DNA of 9,277 nucleotides, taken from positions 1 to 9,277 of the forward strand of contig DAOTTZ010000017.1 of the NCBI GenBank assembly GCA_034437535.1, given 5' to 3'. Positions within the stretch are counted from its first letter, which is position 1; every line of letters starts with the position of its first letter. This document shows positions 1-6,032 of this stretch, piece by piece. The position numbers and the translations under genes are program-made. The notes beneath the pieces are model-generated. The model was given only the letters and a program-made list of their open reading frames with translations, ran no database searches and was not told the origin of the DNA. Origin of the DNA: J038 sp034437535. Its GTDB lineage: Bacteria; Chloroflexota; Anaerolineae; Aggregatilineales; Phototrophicaceae.

Positions 1-90
1 CCCCCACGATTACGAAAAAAAGCCTCCGTCACCGAGCATTTACCGACCGGTGTGGCCGGTCACCGTCGCCGAAAGCGTGTAACTTAAGCC

Positions 91-112
91 AGATTGCCCT
101 CAAGATTGCCCT
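91..112. repeat. Two-copy short tandem repeat, period 12
   Basis: AGATTGCCCT occurs at 91-100 and again at 103-112, separated by CA. It lies in non-coding debris, and no function is evident. Confidence 0.5.
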
Positions 113-119
113 AATTGCA

Positions 120-313
120 TCATTTCGCCCAGTGCCGACCATCCTCGGTTTGTTTGCTTTTCCTGTACTCAGCGTTCAACTCATGCAGCTTTAGCGGAAA
201 GTAGAGCTGCACAACATCCACATAAAGCTGAATAGTCCGAGATTAGTGCCGACCGCTAGGGCTTGCACAAGTTGGCTGAGGACATTTATGAGGGCCTGAT
301 CGAGCGTAGGCAT
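120..313 (-). pseudogene. Possible transposase remnant, frame-disrupted
   Basis: On the minus strand an ATG at 313 opens a 40-residue frame that stops at 191. It begins MPTLDQALINVLSQLVQAL and continues to a hydrophobic GTNLGLFSFMWML stretch, which looks like the N-terminus of transposases common in Chloroflexota (impression only). Overlapping it in another frame, codons 242-120 read without an internal stop and include YFPLKLHELNAEYRKSK, then end at TGA. Two protein-like segments in different frames suggest a frameshifted or recombined relic rather than a working gene. Neither frame has a convincing ribosome binding site. Chance open frames remain possible. Confidence 0.3.
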
Positions 314-562
314 GTTGCACCACCTGTTGCTTCATTCAAGAAAATATAGTAACTGGTTAAACTTCAAAATAGCTGTAGAAGGCGATTTAAGCCTAAAAAC
401 AAGATGTCCGCTTGTTGTTTTGATATTAGAGGCGCGTTTTTCAGCGTTTTCACGTCTTCAGATCAGTTTTGGCGGTATTTTTTCTGCGCTCCTGTAAAAT
501 TATTCTGAAGTTTAACTACTGTTGAACCTGTGGCTGCCTAACCTCTATTTTCAGAGGAGGCG

Positions 563-568
563 TATAAT
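563..568 (+). promoter_or_regulatory. -10-like box, candidate promoter of dehydrogenase-Argonaute pair
   Basis: A perfect TATAAT lies about 115 bases upstream of the dehydrogenase start, in an AT-rich stretch. No good -35 hexamer sits 16-19 bases upstream. A 5-bp inverted repeat (542-546 with 553-557, loop of 6) occupies the spacer region and could be an operator if an activator or repressor compensates. If this promoter is used, the leader is roughly 108 nt long. Confidence 0.4.
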
Positions 569-682
569 ATAAAAATCGGTGCGATAAAAATACCCTTTTT
601 TTAAAGCAAAGCAGTTGCGATAATCATTTAGTTGATCCACGAGATTGAGCCAGACTCGATCCAATATCAGGAGGGTAATCCG

Positions 683-1687
683 ATGGAAATTTGTGTCATT
701 CCCGGTGATGGTGTCGGCCAGGACGTAATCCCGGAAGCTGTGCGCGTGTTGCAAGCTGTGTTACCGGATGTCGAAATTCATATTGCCCCGGCAGGTTACG
801 AACACCTGCAATCACACGGTACGCCATTACCACAAGCCACCCAAGATCTAGCGATGCGATGCAAAGCAGTTCTCTTTGGCGCGGCAGATTCACCGTCATT
901 CCCGGTCGAAGGTTACTTTTCACCGATCATCGCGCTCCGCCAATGCCTGGAAACCTACGCCAACGTGCGCCCGACGCGCTATCTGCCGGTAGCGACCTCA
1001 CGCTTCGGTGTGGATCTGGTCGTCGTGCGGGAGAACACGGAAGATCTGTACGTGGTGGATGAAAACACCGACCCGACCGGCGACCGCAGTACCGCACAGA
1101 AGATCATCACACGGGGTGCGACCGAACGAGTCGCCCGGCTGACCTATGAGCTAGCCCAACAAGCCAACCGAGAGCGCGTCACGATTGTGCATAAGGCCAA
1201 CATCCTGCCGCAATCGGATGGGTTGTTCCGGCGTGTGGCGTTGGAAGTCGCTGAAGATTACCCGGAAATCGAAACCGATGAACTGTTGGTCGATACTGCC
1301 GCCTATTGGATGGTGAAAGAGCCGTCACGGTTTGACATGATCCTGACGCAGAATTTATATGGCGACATCTTAAGTGATATGGCGGCGGCCTGGGGCGGCG
1401 GCCTGGGGACTGCACCCGCGCTCAACCTGGGGAATCACACCGCGATTGCCGAGCCGGTGCATGGCTCCGCCCCGGATCTGGCAGGCCGGGGGATCGCTAA
1501 CCCAACGGCGGCCATCCTCAGCCTGGCGATGTTGATTCGCCATCACTGGAAGTTGCCTGAGGTCGCGCAACGCATCCAGAATGCGGTACGGCGGACGTTC
1601 GAAAATGGGGACCACACCAGCGACATCCACATGGATAACGCGATGCGTACCCAGCAATTTACAGATCGCATCATCGCCAACTTGTAA
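683..1687 (+). CDS. NAD-dependent isocitrate/homoisocitrate dehydrogenase family protein
   Basis: This 334-residue member of the isocitrate/isopropylmalate dehydrogenase family catalyses NAD-linked oxidative decarboxylation of a 2-hydroxy-dicarboxylate or tricarboxylate in the cytoplasm. The family signature is clear: NLYGDILSD at 224-232 followed by the Gly-rich stretch to 243. Visible substrate and catalytic residues are S80, R86, R96 (YANVRP), R116, Y123 (RENTEDLY), K171 (HKAN), D204, D228 and D232. The cofactor loop at 260-274 (HGSAPDLAGRGIANP) has Asp265 where NADP enzymes usually carry Lys, which suggests NAD. The S-P-I-I-A-L-R substrate segment lacks the Asn of typical isocitrate enzymes and is closer to homoisocitrate dehydrogenases, which share this length, so the substrate is undecided. 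The ATG at 683 is chosen over an upstream TTG at 632 because AGGAGGG (669-675) precedes it by 7 nt. The Argonaute gene follows after 35 nt, probably in the same transcript. Confidence 0.9.
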   Translation: MEICVIPGDGVGQDVIPEAVRVLQAVLPDVEIHIAPAGYEHLQSHGTPLPQATQDLAMRCKAVLFGAADSPSFPVEGYFSPIIALRQCLETYANVRPTRYLPVATSRFGVDLVVVRENTEDLYVVDENTDPTGDRSTAQKIITRGATERVARLTYELAQQANRERVTIVHKANILPQSDGLFRRVALEVAEDYPEIETDELLVDTAAYWMVKEPSRFDMILTQNLYGDILSDMAAAWGGGLGTAPALNLGNHTAIAEPVHGSAPDLAGRGIANPTAAILSLAMLIRHHWKLPEVAQRIQNAVRRTFENGDHTSDIHMDNAMRTQQFTDRIIANL

Positions 1688-1708
1688 CGATCCGGCTATA
1701 ATATCGAC

Positions 1709-1716
1709 GGAGGTGA
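1709..1716 (+). promoter_or_regulatory. Strong ribosome binding site of the Argonaute gene
   Basis: GGAGGTGA is a near-perfect anti-16S match, 6 nt before the ATG at 1723. It fixes the Argonaute start and implies efficient translation from a transcript shared with the dehydrogenase. Confidence 0.85.
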
Positions 1717-1722
1717 GAACGG

Positions 1723-3861
1723 ATGAGCGATCTCTTCGTCGAAATTTTCCCGATTCAGATGACAGCGGTGCCGCCGCTGGTGGCTTACCGTGTGACGTTC
1801 CAACCAGCGGCCCGGCCTGCCCAGATGACACGGGCGGCTAACCGGTTGGCGGCCCAATTCCGGCGCGGGTTCCCCGGTGAATGGCATTGGCTGGGGGGGT
1901 GGCTGATTACCGATGCAGTTGATCTCAACCCGATTGAAGCGGTGATCGCGCTGGATACGCTTAAAGCCGACCGGCCCGATTGGTTCGATTTGATCGACGG
2001 GTTGGACACCCAGACCGAGCGCGACATCCCCGCCGATGCCCAGGCTAATTTTATGATACGAACGCGCATGAAGCCGCTCGACACGGCAATGCAAGCCGCG
2101 CTAGAGCCGTTCCGAACTGTTCTACGTAATGCCCGTGTAGAACGCGAGAGCAAAATGCGCGGTTGGTCGGTAGCGGGTGAAGCGGCAGTCTCAATCTCCA
2201 TTGCCTCCCGCTTGATCTACGCGCAAAGTGTGCAGGACATTATCGGTGCTGTGCGCGACCTACCCGCCGTTACAGAGCGCGTCGCTGGCCTATGGGTGAG
2301 TGATCCTACCAGTGGGGTACGCGGGGAAATCATCAAAGTCCTGGGGTTTTTGGCAGATGAACGGGCGCGGCTGATGGGGGATTTACCGCGTCATCTACGG
2401 CAGGAAGTCATCGAGCGGGCACCGGACGATGAACTCGTGATCCGCGTCCGGGCCGGGCGACGCGAATACGATTACCTGGCAGGGGGTGTTAAGCTGGTGG
2501 TGCGGCTCTCCCAATTGGGCCGGTTTGATGTCGATGCGAAACGGGCCATCCAGACGCTACAAATGGACCCGGCCACTCGCGCCAAACAGGTTAGCGTGGT
2601 CAGTCAGGTTGCCAAACAGGCCGAGATCCTGGGGAATGGCTATAACGCTCGTACCAGGCCGGAAGCCTTCTTCTCTGCTGATTTTGAGATGAATTTACGC
2701 TTCAAAGATAACCGGGTGCGGCCTTACAACGCGGATAAGCTGGATCAGGACTTTGCCCAGTGTGGAACGTACAAGCTCCGCCCGGATTTTGAAGATCGCC
2801 CGGTGCGGGTGGCGGTCGTCAACACGCTTGATATTGCCATTTCAGATTTTGTGGAGGCGATGCGTCGCCAACTTCAGCGAAACTTTCCGTTTGAGATCGA
2901 CGTCATCCGAGAGCGGCGGGTGCGGGTGGTCTCTCAAACCAACCTGGAAAGCGCGGTGCGGGTGGTGGAAAAAGAAAACCCTGATATTATCCTGGCATTC
3001 TTCCCGGATGAGATAGAAGTGGGCGATGATGACGACGACACCGACGAAGCGACCGCGACGTACATCAAGTCATTGACGCTGGCACGCGGCATCCCGACGC
3101 ATGTTATCCACGCGGCCACGCTCGATGACCCGGACGCGATGACCGGCATCGTGTTAAGCATCCTGGGTAAGACCGGGAGCGCGCCGTTTGTACTCACAGA
3201 GCCGATTGAGACGGCAGATTATGTCATCGGCCTGGATGTCGTCCGACAGACATTTGCCACTCGTGACGAGATCCGCCTGACGGCTATCGTCCGCATCTAC
3301 CGGGCAGATGGCGAATTCCTGAGTTATACCGTGCGCGATATGGAGCTAGAAGAAAATACCATCCCCTATGTGTTGATGCGTGATTTATTCCCGCAGAAGC
3401 AATTCAGCGGCCAGCGAGTCATGATTCATCATGAGGGGGAAATCGCACCGGATCTGCTGAAGGCCATCACCGGCTGGGGACAGGCCATCCAGGCGACCTT
3501 TCATCTGGTCGAAATCATCCGCTTCGGCTCGCCGCGCATTTATGCCATCACCCAGACAGGAATCACCCAACCACCCTGGGGGAGCGCGTTCAAACTGGGG
3601 CCGCACGAAGCCCTGCTGATTTCGTCCCTGCCAGCACAAGACATCACACCACAACCGCTCCACATTCGCACCGTCGGGCCAGCCCCCCTGCCTATTACGG
3701 AGGCTCTACGAAGTGTTCTGGTGTGGACTCTACTGGCTTATGGCGCGGCCCGCCTGCCCAAGTTACCGGTGACGGTCATCAACACGGTACAACTCGCCGA
3801 GTGGTTGAACCGGGGCAACCGGTTTAACTTTTCATCGGGCCGGGTGCCGTTCTGGTTATGA
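1723..3861 (+). CDS. Prokaryotic Argonaute (long type, probably slicer-inactive)
   Basis: This 712-residue protein has the layout of a long prokaryotic Argonaute, a nucleic-acid-guided binding protein used in defence against plasmids and phages. Residues 1-240 would hold the N/L1 part and a reduced or divergent PAZ region. The L2 linker is at about 240-360, with a P-A-T-R segment near 283-286 and GTYKLRP at 348-354. MID spans about 360-490: PDIILAFFPD, then YIKSLTLARGIPTHVI, then an ILGKTGSAPFVL segment equivalent to the usual KLGG-PWvL. PIWI spans about 498-712: ADYVIGLDVV, RVMIHHEGEI, PPWGSAFKLG, LPVTVINTVQLAEWL and a hydrophobic C-terminus PFWL. By hand alignment D505 is the first catalytic Asp, the RDG position reads HEG (E571) and the last D/H position reads V689. 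Target cleavage is therefore unlikely, as in long-B Argonautes. An acidic loop (435-442) precedes the MID pocket. No effector gene is seen beside it. Its end overlaps the convergent STAS-like gene by 6 bp. Confidence 0.92.
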   Translation: MSDLFVEIFPIQMTAVPPLVAYRVTFQPAARPAQMTRAANRLAAQFRRGFPGEWHWLGGWLITDAVDLNPIEAVIALDTLKADRPDWFDLIDGLDTQTERDIPADAQANFMIRTRMKPLDTAMQAALEPFRTVLRNARVERESKMRGWSVAGEAAVSISIASRLIYAQSVQDIIGAVRDLPAVTERVAGLWVSDPTSGVRGEIIKVLGFLADERARLMGDLPRHLRQEVIERAPDDELVIRVRAGRREYDYLAGGVKLVVRLSQLGRFDVDAKRAIQTLQMDPATRAKQVSVVSQVAKQAEILGNGYNARTRPEAFFSADFEMNLRFKDNRVRPYNADKLDQDFAQCGTYKLRPDFEDRPVRVAVVNTLDIAISDFVEAMRRQLQRNFPFEIDVIRERRVRVVSQTNLESAVRVVEKENPDIILAFFPDEIEVGDDDDDTDEATATYIKSLTLARGIPTHVIHAATLDDPDAMTGIVLSILGKTGSAPFVLTEPIETADYVIGLDVVRQTFATRDEIRLTAIVRIYRADGEFLSYTVRDMELEENTIPYVLMRDLFPQKQFSGQRVMIHHEGEIAPDLLKAITGWGQAIQATFHLVEIIRFGSPRIYAITQTGITQPPWGSAFKLGPHEALLISSLPAQDITPQPLHIRTVGPAPLPITEALRSVLVWTLLAYGAARLPKLPVTVINTVQLAEWLNRGNRFNFSSGRVPFWL

Positions 3862-4233
3862 GACCTGGATGATCTTGTCACGGACTTCACGCGCCCGTTC
3901 GATGGCGACTTCGTAGGTGTTGAAGTGTTCGAACTGCACCCGCGTGATAATCTGCACGATGCGCGTGATGGTTTGCGTCCAGGTGGGCGCACCCAAGATC
4001 ACATAATGTGAGACAAGCCGATCATTGAGCACAACTTTGCTAAGCATCCGCATCTCAAAGGGAATGCGTTCTACCTCCCGACCGTCAATGATTTGTACAT
4101 AATGGTCGTATCCATGCGCGTTCCCAACCGCTAATGTCTCTTTGCCAGCCTCAAATACTTCTTCCAACCGGATAACACCGCACCAGCGAGCGACAATGAT
4201 ATGATCTTCTAGATGTTCAATAGTGATTGGCAT
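3856..4233 (-). CDS. Small SpoIIAA/STAS-like protein, paralog A
   Basis: This 125-residue soluble protein (from MPITIEHLEDHI) has an alternating strand/helix pattern resembling the SpoIIAA/STAS-like fold, with a central IIDGREV, then PFEMR, ILGAP and TITRIV, and a C-terminal helix AIERAREVR. It has no membrane segment, and its biochemical role is unknown. By hand count it shares about 58% identity (69 of 118) with the protein encoded at 4351-4716, without gaps in the core, so the two arose by tandem duplication. The frame stays open upstream to an ATG at 4287, but that codon lies inside a perfect inverted repeat and adds residues missing from the paralog, so 4233 is preferred. No good ribosome binding site precedes either start. 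The stop codon (3858-3856) lies directly against the Argonaute stop on the other strand, leaving no room for a terminator. Confidence 0.75.
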   Translation of the reverse strand: MPITIEHLEDHIIVARWCGVIRLEEVFEAGKETLAVGNAHGYDHYVQIIDGREVERIPFEMRMLSKVVLNDRLVSHYVILGAPTWTQTITRIVQIITRVQFEHFNTYEVAIERAREVRDKIIQVS

Positions 4234-4278
4234 ACGACTAACCCAGTTATTTAACAACGATAGTATGACAATAACATA

Positions 4279-4315
4279 CATTGCCAACGGAAAATCGGAA
4301 TTTCCGTTGGCAATG
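4279..4315. repeat. 15-bp perfect inverted repeat between the STAS-like paralogs
   Basis: Arms 4279-4293 and 4301-4315 are perfect complements (core TTGCCAACGGAAA) around a 7-nt loop. A second small palindrome (GGTTT-GA-AAACC, 4316-4327) abuts it. The structure lies 36 nt beyond the stop of the upstream paralog. No T-tract follows on either strand, so it is not a standard intrinsic terminator. It may be an operator, an mRNA 3'-end stabilising hairpin, or a small mobile repeat. Confidence 0.8.
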
Positions 4316-4350
4316 GGTTTGAAAACCGTTTGTATTATCTATGCCATGTG

Positions 4351-4716
4351 TTACATCGTGTTACGGACTTCACGCGCCCGCTCGATGGCGGCGTCGTAAT
4401 CCTCATAATGCTCCATTGGGATGCGGCTGAGCATCCCGACGATGCGGGTGATGGTTTTCGTCCAGGCCGGCGCACCCAGGATGATGTAATGCCGGACGAG
4501 CTTATCACGCTGGATGACCTTACCAAGTAATCGCATTTCGAACGGTACCCGATCAACTTCGCGTCCGTCGATAATGTGGATATAGGCGTCTAATCCGTGT
4601 TCTGCGATTGTTTCGTAGGCTTCTTGACCGGCTTCGAAGATTTCGTCCAGGGTGACGACACCCTGCCAGCGTGCATGGATAATGTAGGGTTCGGGATGTT
4701 CGATGTAAATGGTCAT
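4351..4716 (-). CDS. Small SpoIIAA/STAS-like protein, paralog B
   Basis: This 121-residue protein (from MTIYIEHPEPYI) is the tandem paralog of the gene at 3856-4233. It shares IIDGREV, PFEMR, HY-ILGAP, TITRIV and AIERAREVR, and the two differ mostly in the helix between EAG and HG and in the last residues. It is predicted to be cytoplasmic, with no catalytic motif recognised. STAS-like domains often bind partner proteins or small ligands, but nothing here defines a partner. The ATG at 4716 is chosen. An in-frame GTG at 4725 would add three residues, and only a weak GGTG lies about 7 nt before the ATG. Transcription probably starts in the AT-rich gap at 4727-4799. Confidence 0.75.
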   Translation of the reverse strand: MTIYIEHPEPYIIHARWQGVVTLDEIFEAGQEAYETIAEHGLDAYIHIIDGREVDRVPFEMRLLGKVIQRDKLVRHYIILGAPAWTKTITRIVGMLSRIPMEHYEDYDAAIERAREVRNTM

Positions 4717-4726
4717 TGTCAACACC

Positions 4727-4799
4727 AGCTACAATAAAAGATAATCACATAGTAGCATAATATATGCGTTGGATATTTTAAGTTGTTGTTAGATAAAAG
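4727..4799 (-). promoter_or_regulatory. AT-rich intergenic gap, likely promoter of the STAS-like genes
   Basis: The gap after the three-gene membrane cluster is markedly AT-rich. On the minus strand it contains TATATT-, TATTAT- and TACTAT-like boxes, but no well-spaced -35 could be assigned. A promoter is inferred from composition and position only. Confidence 0.3.
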
Positions 4800-5186
4800 T
4801 TAGGATTCAGTTTGCTCAGGTTGGCCGTAGAGATTTTCAAGCATCCGGGTGCGGTTGATCTCGGTTTGGATTTGCTGACGATATTTGCGATCTTTACGGG
4901 CGAACACCACCCCTTCACGCAAATCCAACAATGCGACGATCAGAAAATGGATGACCACCACACCCCCCCAGGCCGGGAGCGCGAAACGTGCGATGTTTTC
5001 CGCGAAGAGTTGCGGCACCTGCGCTTGAAGTTCGGGGTAAAAGAAGACGACTCCGGCGAACGGGATCAAGTGAACCAGATACACCAGCCAGCGCAGGATG
5101 GTACGCCGGCGACGGCTAGGACTGGCATAGAACGTCGCCGGATCCGTCTTGGGGGTGTAAGTTGACTGTTTGGCCTCAACGCTCAT
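4800..5186 (-). CDS. Two-helix membrane protein of unknown function
   Basis: This 128-residue protein (from MSVEAKQSTYTP) is predicted to have two membrane helices. Helix 1 is at about 30-50, after an Arg-rich SRRRR stretch that suggests a cytoplasmic N-terminus, and helix 2 is at about 71-90. A charged C-terminal tail (LREGVVFARKDRKYRQQ and onward, 89-128) would also face the cytoplasm. It resembles small 2TM-domain proteins, and I do not recognise a specific function. The ATG at 5186 has AGGAGA six nt upstream. The frame is open to 5273, but those added residues would lie over the preceding gene, so the short form is preferred. The start overlaps the upstream gene by 11 bp, implying translational coupling and a shared mRNA. 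Confidence 0.75.
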   Translation of the reverse strand: MSVEAKQSTYTPKTDPATFYASPSRRRRTILRWLVYLVHLIPFAGVVFFYPELQAQVPQLFAENIARFALPAWGGVVVIHFLIVALLDLREGVVFARKDRKYRQQIQTEINRTRMLENLYGQPEQTES

Positions 5187-5502
5187 CATCCGTCTCCTGG
5201 ACGCTATCGAGATAGGCTTTGCGCCAATTATCCTCGATCTTGCGTTCCAGTTCCATGATTTCGTCGTCATCAACGTCGATCAACTCACCGGATTTACTGA
5301 AGGTGAAGTATTCGTTTTCCGGGATGTGCTTTGATGGCCCTGCCCCATGCTGGGATGCAGAGTCATCGTCTTGCGCTGGATCATCGCCCCGGATGATTTG
5401 CGTGATCCGCTTGAGAATGCCGCCGGGTGTCGGTCGCAATAACATATGAGAGCCTTTCTTTTCTAACCACCGATAAATATGTGTGATTCGGCCTCTGGCC
5501 AT
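5176..5502 (-). CDS. Small acidic protein of unknown function
   Basis: This 108-residue protein has a basic N-terminus (MARGRITHIYRWLEKKG), a low-complexity acidic middle (about 40-55) and a C-terminal acidic helix (80-108). It has no membrane segment. Residues 65-80 (YFTFSKSGELIDVDDD) resemble the C-terminal HFVIGPDGELVEVEDE of the gene just upstream, so the two may share a small motif or domain. The ATG at 5502 has AAAGGA at a spacing of 8 nt. An alternative ATG at 5445 (MLLRPTPGG) also has a GAAAGG-type site at about 7 nt, so the first 19 residues are uncertain. It is the middle gene of a three-gene run: 36 nt after the preceding stop and overlapping the next gene by 11 bp. Confidence 0.65.
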   Translation of the reverse strand: MARGRITHIYRWLEKKGSHMLLRPTPGGILKRITQIIRGDDPAQDDDSASQHGAGPSKHIPENEYFTFSKSGELIDVDDDEIMELERKIEDNWRKAYLDSVQETDDER

Positions 5503-5538
5503 CGTAATAATCCTTTTTGACCGGTTGGTATTCTGGCT

Positions 5539-5934
5539 CTAAATTTGCTTATCTTGCTCGTCTTCGACTTCGACCAATTCACCATCTGGGCCGATGACGA
5601 AATGTGTCTCTGGTGTTTCGTCTTCTGCTGTGTGCCACAACCGCCGCCAACGGGGCGATTGCTTGGCTTTGGCTTCGTCGCGCAGGGCCTGCTGGATCTC
5701 GCGCTGTTCACGCAGGTTATAAATCGTCTGCACCAGGAGCCATAACCCGGCAAATGTCAGGACAATCACAGTGACAAACAACGCCAGGAAAAAGGCCGAT
5801 GCACCAAAAAAACGAACTGCCATGCGCGGCAGGGCCAGGCTACCAATCGTGAAAACGATGAAAAACAACCATAAATTGACAAGCTGGGCACGCCGCTCTT
5901 GTAACACTTCTAAGCGTGTCTCTAAGTCATTCAT
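5539..5934 (-). CDS. Two-helix membrane protein with GEL-motif tail
   Basis: This 131-residue protein has a short N-terminal helix rich in Glu and Arg (1-18), two predicted membrane helices (about 19-36 and 45-72), a charged helical segment (NLREQREIQQALRDEAKAK) and an acidic C-terminus carrying HFVIGPDGELVEVEDE (111-126). The architecture parallels the protein at 4800-5186, while the tail motif parallels the one at 5176-5502. The function is unknown. The ATG at 5934 is preferred over a GTG at 5949, which lies upstream of the apparent -10 box. No Shine-Dalgarno precedes it, but TATACT ends exactly 6 nt before the ATG, consistent with a leaderless transcript. Confidence 0.7.
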   Translation of the reverse strand: MNDLETRLEVLQERRAQLVNLWLFFIVFTIGSLALPRMAVRFFGASAFFLALFVTVIVLTFAGLWLLVQTIYNLREQREIQQALRDEAKAKQSPRWRRLWHTAEDETPETHFVIGPDGELVEVEDEQDKQI

Positions 5935-5940
5935 GTCTAT

Positions 5941-5946
5941 AGTATA
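5941..5946 (-). promoter_or_regulatory. -10 box placing transcription start at the ATG (leaderless)
   Basis: On the minus strand TATACT is followed by six bases and then the ATG at 5934, which would put +1 on or next to the start codon. The -35 region is weak (ACTGAA/AACTGA at 17-18 nt). It follows the efp terminator, so the three membrane-cluster genes probably form their own unit. Confidence 0.45.
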
Positions 5947-5980
5947 CACGAATCGAACCGTGATTCAGTTTTAAGATTGG

Positions 5981-6017
5981 TAAAAGAAAGGCGAGAGCCG
6001 GATAAATGGCCTCGCCT
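5981..6017 (-). terminator. Rho-independent terminator after efp
   Basis: On the minus strand, 15 nt after the efp stop, AGGCGAG (6017-6011) pairs with CTCGCCT (5995-5989). An inner GCC/GGC stem adds three pairs. The hairpin is followed at once by TTTCTTTT (5988-5981). Confidence 0.75.
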
Positions 6018-6032
6018 GAGAGAGGACGCAGG

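Larger units (their letters stand above)
1..540. other. Gene-poor left end with decayed fragments
   Basis: I see no intact gene here. The stretch holds a 12-nt-period tandem repeat (91-112), a 10-base repeat seen at 131-140 and 245-254, a small GC-rich hairpin (arms 45-50 and 56-61) and two overlapping short minus-strand reading fragments in different frames (120-242 and 191-313). From about 330 to 540 the sequence is AT-richer, with scattered stops and no ribosome-binding-site-linked start. A 61-codon plus-strand frame at 312-497 lacks a ribosome binding site and protein-like composition. This looks like degraded mobile-element debris followed by an intergenic region. Confidence 0.5.

Noticed and set aside
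14..61. GC hairpin with a T-run on the minus strand as a terminator
   Set aside because: The hairpin (45-61) and the T-run (14-20) are more than 20 nt apart, so this is not a standard terminator.
312..497. 61-codon plus-strand frame in the left intergenic region
   Set aside because: It has no ribosome binding site, protein-like pattern or recognisable family, and lies in AT-rich debris.
632..682. Upstream TTG start for the dehydrogenase
   Set aside because: It adds 17 residues that do not fit the family N-terminus. The ATG at 683 has an AGGAGGG site at 7 nt and begins with the expected strand and PGDGVG.
1697..1702. TATAAT just before the Argonaute ribosome binding site
   Set aside because: No -35 is present at proper spacing, and the start would fall in the Shine-Dalgarno. 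It is better seen as chance within an operon gap.
1893..1899. Run of seven G in the Argonaute gene as a phase-variation tract
   Set aside because: It is in frame (Leu-Gly-Gly-Trp), short for phase variation, and no signs of slippage can be seen from one sequence.
1370..2201. Long minus-strand open frames over the dehydrogenase end and Argonaute start
   Set aside because: They are antisense shadows of GC-rich coding sequence, with low-complexity Arg/Pro-rich translations and no ribosome binding sites.
4234..4287. Longer start for STAS-like paralog A
   Set aside because: The ATG is inside the perfect inverted repeat, no ribosome binding site precedes it, and the extension is absent from the paralog.
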